Shown: piece by piece, positions 25,527-34,140 of the stretch
Layout: each line of letters starts with the position of its first letter
Numbering within the stretch: the stretch's first letter is position 1
NCBI GenBank assembly: GCA_015655585.1
Contig: JAATEV010000024.1
Coordinates: 1 to 64,000, forward strand
Direction of reading: 5' to 3'
From: Terriglobales bacterium
GTDB taxonomy: Bacteria; Acidobacteriota; Terriglobia; Terriglobales; Acidobacteriaceae
DNA: 64,000 nt
Program-made: the position numbers and the translations under genes
Notes under the pieces: generated by a model
The model's database searches: none
What the model was told of the DNA's origin: nothing
The model's input: only the letters and a program-made list of their open reading frames with translations

Positions 25527-28500
25527 ATGTCAACGCCACTGATCGACTCTCTTCATTCGCAAAATCGCAGCCATATGACTGTGGATCATGACAGCCTGCC
25601 TGTGGTTTCGAAGCACCCTGCTCATGCAGGCAAAGTGATCTTTCTCATGTTTCTCGCGGCCTGGACCATGCTGATCGCGGGATGCGGCACCGGAGGATAC
25701 GCAGGCGGCGGCATCAACGGGCTGTCGAGCTCGGCGGTGATCCTCGACGCCGGCCAGTCGTTCATCGAGACGTCTAAGCTCTCGGGTTCGCCGACTGTTA
25801 CCTGGTCGCTCACCGGTGGCTCCTGCAGCGGCAATAGTTGCGGAACGCTTTCAAGCACCACTGGCGCCTCGGTGACGTACACCGCGCCTGCAAACATCAC
25901 TGGGCAGATGTCGGTCACGCTCACCGGAGCGGTCTCCGGCACGGGTAGCTCCAGCGCAGTCAGCATTACGGTCAATCCCGATCCGGCGATCACCGGCACG
26001 GCGGCCTCTGGAACTGTTGGAGTTACATATTCCTACAAGTTCACTTCCTCTGGTGGCACAGCTCCTCTCAAGTGGAGCATCGCCAGCGGCACGCTTCCTG
26101 ACGGTCTCAGCTTCGATGCCTCCACCGGCATCGTATCCGGCACGCCGACCACGATCGGCACGTCGAAGTTCACCTTGCAGCTCACGGATGCGAGCAATGT
26201 TCCGTATACCGTGACCTCGTCTCAATCCATCACGATCGCTGCGGTTGGAGCGAGCCTTTCTGTTGCCCCGGGGAATCCTCCTGCGGGAACGGTCGGCTCC
26301 GCTTATACGACTACACTCCAGGCTGCCGGAGGTGCGTCGCCCTACACGTGGAGCATCATTTCGGGAGCGCTTCCGGCAGGACTCTCCCTCGATCCCGCCA
26401 CGGGCGTCATCTCTGGAATACCAACTACACAGGGGAGCTTCCCCTTTACGGCGCAGGTGCAGGATTCCACCGGCGCGACGACGAGCGCGAGCTTGAGTAT
26501 CGCGGTCAATGCGGCTTCCAGCGCGCTTACAGTTACGCAGACGAATCTTCCCGGCGCGACCGTGGGCACACCGTATAACACGACCATTGGAGCTACGGGT
26601 GGCACCGCACCCTACAACTGCTCGGTCACGGATGGAACGCTCCCCGCAGGTATTACCCTTACGGGCTGCACTCTCTCCGGCACGCCGACGACGGCAGGGA
26701 CATCGACGTTCACGGTGACTGTCACCGACTCCGGCAATCCTCCGGGAACCGCCAGTTCTCCCGAAACCATTACCGTCGCTCCAGCCTCTTCGACGCCGAT
26801 TGTTCTGTCGCTCGGTCTCATTCCACCTGGAACCGTGGGCGTACCGTATAGCGCGCCGATAGGAGTCACAGGCGGTACCGCGCCCTACTCCTGCTCGGTA
26901 ACGGGCACGCTCCCCGCTGGCATTACCCTCACGGGCTGCACTCTCTCCGGTACGCCGACGACGGCAGGATCATCGACGTTCACGGTTTCAGTCACCGACT
27001 CCAGTAATCCTCCTGGAACCTCCAGCTCTCCTGTCACCCTCGCCATCAATCCGGCGCAGCTCTCGCTGACGTCCCCCACTCTCCCGGCAGGAACTGTGGG
27101 TTCGCCGTATAGCGCGCCGATTGGAGCTACGGGCGGCACCTCGCCTTACTCCTGCGCGATTACAAGCGGCACGTTCCCCGCTGGGCTTACGCTTACGGGT
27201 TGCACGGTCAGCGGTACGCCAACCACTGCCGGCACCTCGAACGTAACGGTTCAGGTGACGGACAGCGGGAATCCCGCCCAGTCCGCTACCGGACCTGTCA
27301 GCCTCACTATCGCTCCTGCGCCGCTTACGCTCGCGGTTAGCTCTCTTCCAAACGGAACTCAGGGCTCGCCGTACAGTGCGTCAATCGGAGCTACGGGCGG
27401 CACCTCGCCTTACTCCTGCGCGATTACAAGCGGCACGCTCCCTGCTGGGCTTACGCTTACGGGCTGCACGGTCAGCGGCACGCCGACCAGCGCCGGTACT
27501 TCAAACCTGACGGTCAGGGTGACGGACAGCAGCAATCCTGCCGCGTCGACCTCCGGGCCTGTCAGCCTCACCATCACTCCGCCGCCGCTTACGCTCGCGG
27601 TTAGCTCTCTTCCGAACGGAACTCAGGGCTCGCCGTACAGCGCGTCGATTGGAGCTACCGGCGGTACTTCTCCTTACTCTTGCTCCATCGCAAGCGGCGC
27701 ACTACCGGCGGGGCTTACTCTTACGGGTTGCACGGTCAGCGGCACGCCAACCGTTGCCGGAACGTCGAACCTGACAGTCAAGGTGATAGACAGCAGCAAT
27801 CCTGCCGCGTCGACCACCGGGCCTATCAGTCTCGTCATCGCCCCGGCTACTGGGACGCTCACGCTGACTTCGCCGCCGGCTGCAACCGTGAACGTCTCCT
27901 ACTCCGGCCCGATTGGAGTCAGCGGCGGTACCTCACCCTATAGCTGCTCGCTGGTCTCCGGCACGCTCCCCGCTGGGCTTTCGCTCACGGGCTGCACGGT
28001 CACGGGGACGCCGACCACTGCGGGTTCCACCAGCATCATGGTCAAGGCTACAGACTCCAGTCTGCCGACGGCCGTCACCACTACGGCCCCGGTTACGGTT
28101 ACAGTTTCACCCGCTGGAACTCTGACGTTGGCCCCGCTGCCAAATGCAACCGTCTCGACTCCATATTCTGAAGTTATTGGAGTCTCTGGCGGCACCGGAC
28201 CCTATAACTGCACGGTTACGGGAACTCTGCCCGCCGGTCTGCACGCCACGGGCTGCACGATCTCCGGTACGCCGACCACCGCAGGAACCAGCAGCTTCAG
28301 CGTGACGGCGACCGATTCCAGCTCTCCGACGGCTATAACCACAACCGGGCCGGTTAGTCTCACGGTCTCGCCTGTATCAACTCTCACTCTCGACGGATCG
28401 CTTCCGAACGCGATCCTCGGTCAACCCTACACGCAGACCCTGAACGCCACGGGAGGCGTAACACCCTACGTCTACAGCGTCACGGCTGGCACTCTGCCCG

Positions 28501-30251
28501 CCGGGCTTACCCTCGATCCTGCTACCGGAACCATCAGCGGAACGCCCACGGCTCCGGGAGCCAGCAGCTTTACCGTCACGGTGACGGATGCGGAGACGAC
28601 GCAGCAGACGGCAAGCCTGCCTCTCGTTCTTCTCGTTGCCTATCCCACAACGCCGAACGATGCGGAACTGACCGGCCCCTACGCCTTCCTCTTCCAGGGG
28701 TATGACGATGTGGCCCTCGGTGTCTTCGCTTACCAGACAGCAAGCGTAGGAAGCTTCACGGCCGACGGTACCGGAGGCGTAATCTCCGGAGAGATAGACT
28801 CCAACCACGCGACGCCCGCTCCCACCGGAGCAATCGTCAGCACTAACGAGTTCATTGGCACCTACACCATCGATGCCAATCACCAGGGATCGTTGACGAT
28901 CACCATCCTCAACCCCGACGGTACCACCGGAAGCGCAACCTACGCGATCTCGGTCAAGGCGCCCATTGCTCCGGCAACGGTCTCCACCGAGGCAAGCTTC
29001 GTCGAGTACGACAACGCCAACCTCGTCGGAACGAAAGGCTCCGGAACGCTGCTTCTTCAGCAGCCGACGGCCTTCTCTACTGGCCTGAGCGGCAGCTACG
29101 TCTTCGGCATGTCGGGCGACGCGCCTTGCCTGCCGACCTGCACCCTAGGCGTCATCGCTGGCCCAGCGGCAGCCGTCGGCCAGTTCACGGCCAGCGGCTC
29201 CACTATCACGGGAACCGGCGACTCGAACATCGCGACTACCAACTACCCAACCGAGGTGCTCACCGGCAACTACGGCACGCCCGATGGCAACGGCCGCATC
29301 TCCCTCACCCTGGACACGGCCAATACTCCGGCAGGCGTCTACCCGACTGACTTCGCGGTTTACGCCGTCAGCTCGACCCAGGCGTTCCTACTCTCTCTCG
29401 ACAATCACTCTGCCTACGTTCTGCTCGCCGGTTCCGCCCAGCAGCAGCAGACGCCGGGCAGCTATAGCAACGCTTCGATGACCGGGCCGTTCATCGGGTA
29501 TGAGAACGCCGCGACCAATCCCAACCTGGTCACGGGCCTCGCTCTGGAGAACGTGCTCAACTTCTCCACCGCAACCATCTTCCGGGGAACTGCTACTGCG
29601 GATGGAAACTGCAATATCACCAACTACGACGAAGGAGGGTTGACCGGGTTGGTCAACGGTGTCACCGGTCTCGTCTCCAGTCTGCTCCAGGGGCTGCTCC
29701 AAGGCCTGCTTGGGCCTTCGGCGACGACAGGAGCCATTACCTGCGACGTATCGTCCTACGGGCGCGGAACGCTTCAATATCCTAAGCCAAACCTGCTCAC
29801 CGCTGCTCCTGCGCCGCGTGTCTTCTACCTCAGCTCGCCGAATACCGGCTACTTCCTCGAATCGGGCTACGCCGGGCTCGGTAACCTCGAGCCTCAGACA
29901 GGCGCTCCCTTTACCGAGGGAACCTTCAGCGGAACCTTCGTCTACGGAAGCACGACAGCCGCCTCGCTGGCCAGCATCAACAGCGCGGGCTACATCGTCG
30001 CAAACGGAAGTGCAGGAACTGCTACCTCCGTACTGAGCCAGAACATAGGTGTCGGCAACATCAATCTGTTGCAGCTCACCACAACCCCGGCAATGCCCTT
30101 CACCCTGTTGGATCCAACTACCGGCGATCCTGCCACGACGGGACGTTATACCTTCGGCACCGATGTCATCTACGCGATCAACCCCAACAGGTTCGTCCTG
30201 GTGGATATTGGCCCGCTGACGACCTCGCCTACCGTGAACCTGCTGTACTAG
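25527..30251 (+). CDS. Very large lipoprotein with ten tandem Ig-like (He_PIG type) repeats
   Basis: A 1,574-residue surface or periplasmic protein. I place the start at the ATG at 25527 because AGGAG lies 6 bases upstream; the track start at 25383 lacks a ribosome site. The lipobox is MFLAAWTMLIAGC. A BIG-like domain follows, then ten repeats of about 85 residues with the pattern GTVGxxYSxxIGATGGTxPY...GTLPAGLTLTGCTxSGTPTTAGT. Repeats 3-9 each carry two cysteines (YxCS and LTGCT), suggesting one disulfide per repeat, while repeats 1, 2 and 10 lack them. The C-terminal 500 residues form a beta-rich domain with repeated GxYxFxxxG phrases of unknown function. Adjacent OmpA-like gene suggests joint envelope anchoring, which is inference. 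Confidence 0.85.
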   Translation: MSTPLIDSLHSQNRSHMTVDHDSLPVVSKHPAHAGKVIFLMFLAAWTMLIAGCGTGGYAGGGINGLSSSAVILDAGQSFIETSKLSGSPTVTWSLTGGSCSGNSCGTLSSTTGASVTYTAPANITGQMSVTLTGAVSGTGSSSAVSITVNPDPAITGTAASGTVGVTYSYKFTSSGGTAPLKWSIASGTLPDGLSFDASTGIVSGTPTTIGTSKFTLQLTDASNVPYTVTSSQSITIAAVGASLSVAPGNPPAGTVGSAYTTTLQAAGGASPYTWSIISGALPAGLSLDPATGVISGIPTTQGSFPFTAQVQDSTGATTSASLSIAVNAASSALTVTQTNLPGATVGTPYNTTIGATGGTAPYNCSVTDGTLPAGITLTGCTLSGTPTTAGTSTFTVTVTDSGNPPGTASSPETITVAPASSTPIVLSLGLIPPGTVGVPYSAPIGVTGGTAPYSCSVTGTLPAGITLTGCTLSGTPTTAGSSTFTVSVTDSSNPPGTSSSPVTLAINPAQLSLTSPTLPAGTVGSPYSAPIGATGGTSPYSCAITSGTFPAGLTLTGCTVSGTPTTAGTSNVTVQVTDSGNPAQSATGPVSLTIAPAPLTLAVSSLPNGTQGSPYSASIGATGGTSPYSCAITSGTLPAGLTLTGCTVSGTPTSAGTSNLTVRVTDSSNPAASTSGPVSLTITPPPLTLAVSSLPNGTQGSPYSASIGATGGTSPYSCSIASGALPAGLTLTGCTVSGTPTVAGTSNLTVKVIDSSNPAASTTGPISLVIAPATGTLTLTSPPAATVNVSYSGPIGVSGGTSPYSCSLVSGTLPAGLSLTGCTVTGTPTTAGSTSIMVKATDSSLPTAVTTTAPVTVTVSPAGTLTLAPLPNATVSTPYSEVIGVSGGTGPYNCTVTGTLPAGLHATGCTISGTPTTAGTSSFSVTATDSSSPTAITTTGPVSLTVSPVSTLTLDGSLPNAILGQPYTQTLNATGGVTPYVYSVTAGTLPAGLTLDPATGTISGTPTAPGASSFTVTVTDAETTQQTASLPLVLLVAYPTTPNDAELTGPYAFLFQGYDDVALGVFAYQTASVGSFTADGTGGVISGEIDSNHATPAPTGAIVSTNEFIGTYTIDANHQGSLTITILNPDGTTGSATYAISVKAPIAPATVSTEASFVEYDNANLVGTKGSGTLLLQQPTAFSTGLSGSYVFGMSGDAPCLPTCTLGVIAGPAAAVGQFTASGSTITGTGDSNIATTNYPTEVLTGNYGTPDGNGRISLTLDTANTPAGVYPTDFAVYAVSSTQAFLLSLDNHSAYVLLAGSAQQQQTPGSYSNASMTGPFIGYENAATNPNLVTGLALENVLNFSTATIFRGTATADGNCNITNYDEGGLTGLVNGVTGLVSSLLQGLLQGLLGPSATTGAITCDVSSYGRGTLQYPKPNLLTAAPAPRVFYLSSPNTGYFLESGYAGLGNLEPQTGAPFTEGTFSGTFVYGSTTAASLASINSAGYIVANGSAGTATSVLSQNIGVGNINLLQLTTTPAMPFTLLDPTTGDPATTGRYTFGTDVIYAINPNRFVLVDIGPLTTSPTVNLLY

Positions 30252-30267
30252 GCACCCTGAGCCAACC

Positions 30268-30287
30268 CCGGGCCTGCAAAGGCCCGG
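30268..30287 (+). terminator. Hairpin between the lipoprotein and OmpA-like genes
   Basis: CCGGGCCT and AGGCCCGG form a perfect 8-bp stem with a GCAA loop. It lies 16 bases after the stop of the lipoprotein gene, just ahead of AAGGAG and the ATG at 30303. There is no U-tract, so rather than a terminator it may protect or separate the two messages of one transcript. Confidence 0.45.
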
Positions 30288-30302
30288 AAGGAGATAAGAA
30301 GA

Positions 30303-31601
30303 ATGCGTCGTATCTATCTAGCCCTGGTCTTTGTTACAGCCGGAGTTCCTGCTGCCTTGGCGCAGCAGGACCCCTCCGAGGCGGCACTCGTTCCCCGTCT
30401 CGATCTCTCCGTTGGCTATAGTCACGTCAACGCCAACGCGCCTCCCGGCATCTCCAGCTACTTTGGCCCCAACGGGGGATATCTCTCCGCGGGCTATCGC
30501 CTGAACGGTTGGTTGGGCGTCGCTGGAGAGTTCACTGGCGGCCACGCCGGCAACATCAGCCAACTCGGCCAGAACCTCACCCTGCTCACCTACATGGCCG
30601 GACCTCGCGTCACCTACAGCGGATACCGGTTCGTCCCCTACGGACAGGTACTCTTTGGCGGAGCTCACGGCAGCGATTCCTACTTTCCCTCGGGAACGTC
30701 GTACAGCACCAGCGCCTCCAGTTGGGCGCTGTCCGCAGGCGGAGGCCTCGACATCGGTCTCACGCGCCGCCTCGCCGTTCGGGCCGTCGAGGCTCAGTAC
30801 CTGCGCACCGTCTTTCCCAACGGAAGCACCAACGTGCAGAGCCACCTGATGCTCGGAGCCGGTCTCGTCTTCCGGTTCGGTCATGTGCGCCACTGGGTAG
30901 CGGCTTCGACCCCGGTGATGGACCGGAAGTCGGAGGAGATATCCTTCAACTGCAACAGCAACGCGGCTCGCATCGATCAGGGAGACACCCTCCAGATCGT
31001 AGGCCACACCATGACGGAGCCCGACAAGCTCGATATCCGCTATTCATGGACCTCCTCCGGCGGCAACATAGAAGGAGGAGGACGTCTCGTTACCATCAAC
31101 ACAACAGGCATGGCCCTCGGGACCTACCACGTCACCGGACACGCTGTTCTGGTGTCCGCTCCCACGGTTACGGCGGATTGCGATGTGGACTTCCAGGTTG
31201 GCAAGCATGAAGTAGCGGCCGCCAGCTCTGGCGACGCCAATCGCGTCCAGCAGGAGCAGCTCTTCCACCAGAACGTTCCCGACGCGCTCTTCGACTACGA
31301 CAGCTACCAGATCCGGCCCGATGCCCACACCTCCATCGAGCACGCCGCCTCATACCTCAACGATCATCCTGCAATCGGCGTCCTCGTCGAGGGGTACGCC
31401 GACGACCGCGGCTCGGCGGAGTACAACCTTGCCCTGGGAGAGAAGCGGGCCAACGCCGCCCGCGACGCTCTCATCTCGGCTGGAGTTCCGCCCGGGCGTG
31501 TCGAGATCATCAGCTACGGCAAAGAAGCCCAGGTCTGCACTGCCCAGGACGAAAACTGCTGGCAGCGCAACCGCCGTGCCGCCTTCTCCATGCACCCCTG
31601 A
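30303..31601 (+). CDS. OmpA-family outer-membrane protein (beta-barrel plus peptidoglycan-binding domain)
   Basis: A 432-residue protein with a signal peptide (MRRIYLALVFVTAGVPAALAQ). Residues about 30-195 form an eight-strand-like outer-membrane barrel (LDLSVGYSHVN, GGYLSAGYRLNGWLGVAGEF, SHLMLGAGLVFRFG). A short linker domain with an Ig-like pattern follows (DTLQIVGHTMTEPDKLDIRY). The C-terminal OmpA domain carries VLFDYDSYQIRP-like text, VLVEGYADDRGSAEYNLALG and QRNRRAAF, i.e. the conserved Asp and Arg that contact diaminopimelate in peptidoglycan. It should tether the outer membrane to the wall. Its ribosome site AAGGAG is preceded by a hairpin; it lies 51 bases after the Ig-repeat lipoprotein. 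Confidence 0.92.
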   Translation: MRRIYLALVFVTAGVPAALAQQDPSEAALVPRLDLSVGYSHVNANAPPGISSYFGPNGGYLSAGYRLNGWLGVAGEFTGGHAGNISQLGQNLTLLTYMAGPRVTYSGYRFVPYGQVLFGGAHGSDSYFPSGTSYSTSASSWALSAGGGLDIGLTRRLAVRAVEAQYLRTVFPNGSTNVQSHLMLGAGLVFRFGHVRHWVAASTPVMDRKSEEISFNCNSNAARIDQGDTLQIVGHTMTEPDKLDIRYSWTSSGGNIEGGGRLVTINTTGMALGTYHVTGHAVLVSAPTVTADCDVDFQVGKHEVAAASSGDANRVQQEQLFHQNVPDALFDYDSYQIRPDAHTSIEHAASYLNDHPAIGVLVEGYADDRGSAEYNLALGEKRANAARDALISAGVPPGRVEIISYGKEAQVCTAQDENCWQRNRRAAFSMHP

Positions 31602-31628
31602 GTAAGTATTGGAGAACTCCCCACGGAG

Positions 31629-31655
31629 GATGCCGCGCTACCCCTGCGCGGCATC
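31629..31655 (+). terminator. Strong hairpin after the OmpA-like gene
   Basis: GATGCCGCGC (31629-31638) and GCGCGGCATC (31646-31655) form a perfect 10-bp stem with a 7-base loop, 27 bases downstream of the OmpA stop. The downstream tract is C-rich and A-rich (CCCCCCCCCAAAAAAAA) rather than U-rich. Confidence 0.6.
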
Positions 31656-32060
31656 ACCGATCCCAGATTCCCCCCCCCAAAAAAAATCCCCAGATCAGCG
31701 CTTTTAGCCCCGCGATTTTAGAGCTGTTTCGCTCCAGGTATCAAGGCGCAATGGCCTCTTTTTATTTTGTCATTCCGCAGCACAGCGGAAGAATCTGCTT
31801 CCAGACTGCCTCGACATCTTCAGGAAATACACTCTAGTTTTGTGACTAGACTAGGCAAAAAAATAAAAAATGGACTTTTCTCTCTCATCCGCCTTCTCTA
31901 CCCGCCAGCACATTTGGTTCTGCGCCCGCAACGCCATACAATACCAAAAGGCTCGGGAGATTCGGGCATCGCATACTCGTCGAGGAAAAGATTGTAAAGA
32001 TCAACTCCTGATGCCCGCGTACAGCGATCCACCGGCTCTGAAACAGCCAAACAACAGGCA
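31656..32060. repeat. Intergenic region with a dispersed-repeat fragment
   Basis: No gene is supportable; the overlapping short plus-strand ORFs are not backed by ribosome sites. The phrase TCATTCCGCAGCACAGCGGAAGA near 31770 contains the small hairpin TTCCGC/GCGGAA and is typical of the short repeated elements scattered between acidobacterial genes. A similar element type occurs at 51.3-51.6 kb. The run of nine C followed by eight A near 31671-31687 is a homopolymer tract where assembly errors are possible. Confidence 0.45.
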
Positions 32061-32136
<76 letters not shown>

Positions 32137-32254
32137 GCTCAAAACATGCGTAAACACTGTGGATGACTCAATCATAGAGGTGTCCACAGGTGTCCATTGT
32201 TTTGTAAGGGAAATCTGTATTTTGCAGACTGGCCGCCTCAGCAAAGATCAAGCA

Positions 32255-32431
32255 TTAATGCTTGATAAGCCACATCAGCCAGCTACCCACAATCGTGCCG
32301 CCTACAAACAGCGCAAAGCAGAACGCGCCGAACCGGATCATCGTCTTCGGCTCCGAGCGTTGCGTAATGCCAAAGACAACCGAGGCAAACAGAGAGAACA
32401 GAAGCACTGCGCCAAAATGCGAGATCGTCAC
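32255..32431 (-). CDS. 58-residue membrane protein with a GTG start, overlapping the DUF6677-like gene
   Basis: The C-terminal part of the 156-aa track ORF at 32255-32725 is a plausible small gene; the rest of that ORF is a shadow. From the GTG at 32431 it reads VTISHFGAVLLFSLFASVVF, a soluble loop ITQRSEPKT and a second helix FGAFCFALFVGGTIVGSWLMW ending in LIKH. GGAGG lies 8 bases upstream inside the neighbour's last codons. GTGA gives a four-base overlap with the stop of the DUF6677-like gene, so translation is coupled. I do not know a family name; a two-helix partner of the upstream membrane protein is likely. Confidence 0.7.
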   Translation of the reverse strand: MTISHFGAVLLFSLFASVVFGITQRSEPKTMIRFGAFCFALFVGGTIVGSWLMWLIKH

Positions 32432-32841
32432 GAGAGCTTCCTCCCCGTCGCCAGCGAGTGAGCATCCACCGCCGAGATGATATTCAGCAGTCCGGCCACC
32501 ACCATGAACTTCGTGCCGTAGTCCGCCGTCGCCGTCACAACTGCTACCTGCCCCAGGTCGAAGACCCGAGCTACAACGTACAGTGCGCCAGAGCCGAGAT
32601 CGCCCGCGAAGTTCAGGATATCCAGCAGGTCTCCCGTGTTCGGCGTATAGATCTTCCCCTTCAGAGCCAGCCCGATCGCGAACATCGCCACAATCGAAAC
32701 CATCAGCAGCAGACCGCGAACCCACTTACCCAGCATCAGGTGGCCTGCACCGGGGATCAGCCATCCGGCGATCAGTACCAGCGCCGGCATCGAGGAGGAC
32801 TTCCCAGCGGCCTGCGCTGGCACATGTACGTTGGTCGTCAT
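32428..32841 (-). CDS. DUF6677-like integral membrane protein
   Basis: A 137-residue protein with several hydrophobic segments: MPALVLIAGWLIPGAGHLML, then LLLMVSIVAMFAIGLALKG and a C-terminal FMVVAGLLNIISAVDAH. The phrases LIPGAGHLMLGKWVRG, YTPNTGDLLDILNFAGDLGSG and TADYGTKFMVVAGLLN match my recollection of DUF6677, a family characteristic of Acidobacteriota. Function unknown. It forms an overlapping two-gene unit with the 58-aa membrane protein and lies 27 bases from the 3' end of the M24 peptidase gene, same strand. Confidence 0.75.
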   Translation of the reverse strand: MTTNVHVPAQAAGKSSSMPALVLIAGWLIPGAGHLMLGKWVRGLLLMVSIVAMFAIGLALKGKIYTPNTGDLLDILNFAGDLGSGALYVVARVFDLGQVAVVTATADYGTKFMVVAGLLNIISAVDAHSLATGRKLS

Positions 32842-32868
32842 CTGTAACTGATGATATCAGTTGGCCCG

Positions 32869-34065
32869 TTAGATACGGACCAACTCGCTCTGGATGCGTC
32901 CCGTTACCTCGGCCTTGCCCGGTCGAGCCATCATATCGACCTCGCTGCGCACGCCGAACTCGCCCGGAAAATAAAGTCCCGGCTCGACCGAAAAGCACGT
33001 ATTCGGCAGAATCAGCCGCTCGTCGTGCGTCTCCAGATTATCCAGGTGCGCTCCATTGCCGTGGATAATCGTGCCGATGTTATGCCCCGTGCGATGCGTA
33101 AAGTAGTCGCCATACCCAGCCGCGCGCGTCACATTCCGGGCCGCGTCATCCGCCTGCCATCCGGCAATCGGCGTACCCGAGGCAAATGCATCCGCCACCA
33201 CCTTGATCGCCGCATCCCGCGCCTCGCGGACGATTTCGAAGATGCTCTGCTCCCGCTCCGTCGGCTCGCGGTCCACCACGCCCGTCCACGTAATGTCGTA
33301 GAAGCACGAACCCGGCTTCTCCAGCTTGCCCCAGATGTCGATCAGCACAAAGTCGCCCTTGCGAATAGGCTTCGAGTTCGCCGGTCCAGGCTCATAGTGC
33401 GAGTCCGCACTGTTCGCGCCTACGCTGACGTTCGGGCCATGCTCCCACACTAGCCCTTCGCGCTTCAGACCCTCGGAGAGGAACTGCACAATGGCAAATT
33501 CGTCCGTGCCGCCCTGCAAGCGCACCCGGCTGCCGATCTCCTTGAACCCGGCCTCCAGAATGTGGTCGATCTTGTCCTTCGCGATGTAGTGGCTCGCAAT
33601 CTGCTCCTCGTTCAGCACCGCCTCGAACTCGCTCACGAGGTTCGCCGACGTCACAATCTCCTTGCCGAACGACCGCACCAGCTCCGCTGTCCCCGCGTCC
33701 ACCATCGACACGTACATGATCGCGTTGCGCGGCGAGTACTGCATCGCAATTCGCGTCGCGCCCGTCAGCATCTGCTCCAGCTTGGCCTCAAGCTCCTGCC
33801 ACGACGCATACGAGTCCTTCGTTCCCGGCAGCGGGTCCAGCCGTCCAGCCTCAATGCGATGCACCAGCTTCTTCGGCTCGCCATGCGCGGGGATAAAGTA
33901 AAACCACCGCCGCGTCACATGCAGGTTATCGCCCAGCCCAAGGATGCGGTATCCCAACGGATCGCGGTAGTGATGGTCGAAGAAGAGCCAGCCGTCGAGC
34001 TTCTGGTCACGCAGTGCAGTCTGTATCGCATCAAGGTTCATGATCAAAATCTTATCTGTTCTCAA
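32869..34065 (-). CDS. M24-family metallopeptidase (Xaa-Pro aminopeptidase-like)
   Basis: A 398-residue protein with the pita-bread fold. The N-terminal creatinase-type domain (about residues 1-150) precedes the catalytic domain, where the five metal ligands are visible: Asp in VLIDIWGK, Asp in FYDITWTG, His in HRTGHNIG near residue 327, Glu in FSVEPGLY and Glu in VRSEVDMM. There is no signal peptide, so it is cytoplasmic and probably removes residues from peptides with proline at position two. An alternative ATG at 34041 (MNLDAIQ) would shorten it by 8 residues. It follows the infB terminator on the same strand. Confidence 0.88.
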   Translation of the reverse strand: MRTDKILIMNLDAIQTALRDQKLDGWLFFDHHYRDPLGYRILGLGDNLHVTRRWFYFIPAHGEPKKLVHRIEAGRLDPLPGTKDSYASWQELEAKLEQMLTGATRIAMQYSPRNAIMYVSMVDAGTAELVRSFGKEIVTSANLVSEFEAVLNEEQIASHYIAKDKIDHILEAGFKEIGSRVRLQGGTDEFAIVQFLSEGLKREGLVWEHGPNVSVGANSADSHYEPGPANSKPIRKGDFVLIDIWGKLEKPGSCFYDITWTGVVDREPTEREQSIFEIVREARDAAIKVVADAFASGTPIAGWQADDAARNVTRAAGYGDYFTHRTGHNIGTIIHGNGAHLDNLETHDERLILPNTCFSVEPGLYFPGEFGVRSEVDMMARPGKAEVTGRIQSELVRI

Positions 34066-34091
34066 GCCAAAGATGTAAGCGCGTACAGATG

Positions 34092-34117
34092 AAAAAAGGC
34101 CGGGATCGCTCCCGGCC
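34092..34117 (-). terminator. Intrinsic terminator of the rimP-nusA-infB operon
   Basis: On the minus strand GGCCGGGAGCGATCCCGGCC folds into a perfect GC-rich hairpin followed directly by TTTTTT. It starts about 24 bases after the infB stop at 34141. This is the clearest intrinsic terminator in the window. Confidence 0.9.
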
Positions 34118-34140
34118 TTCGGTTGGACTTCGATTCAGGC

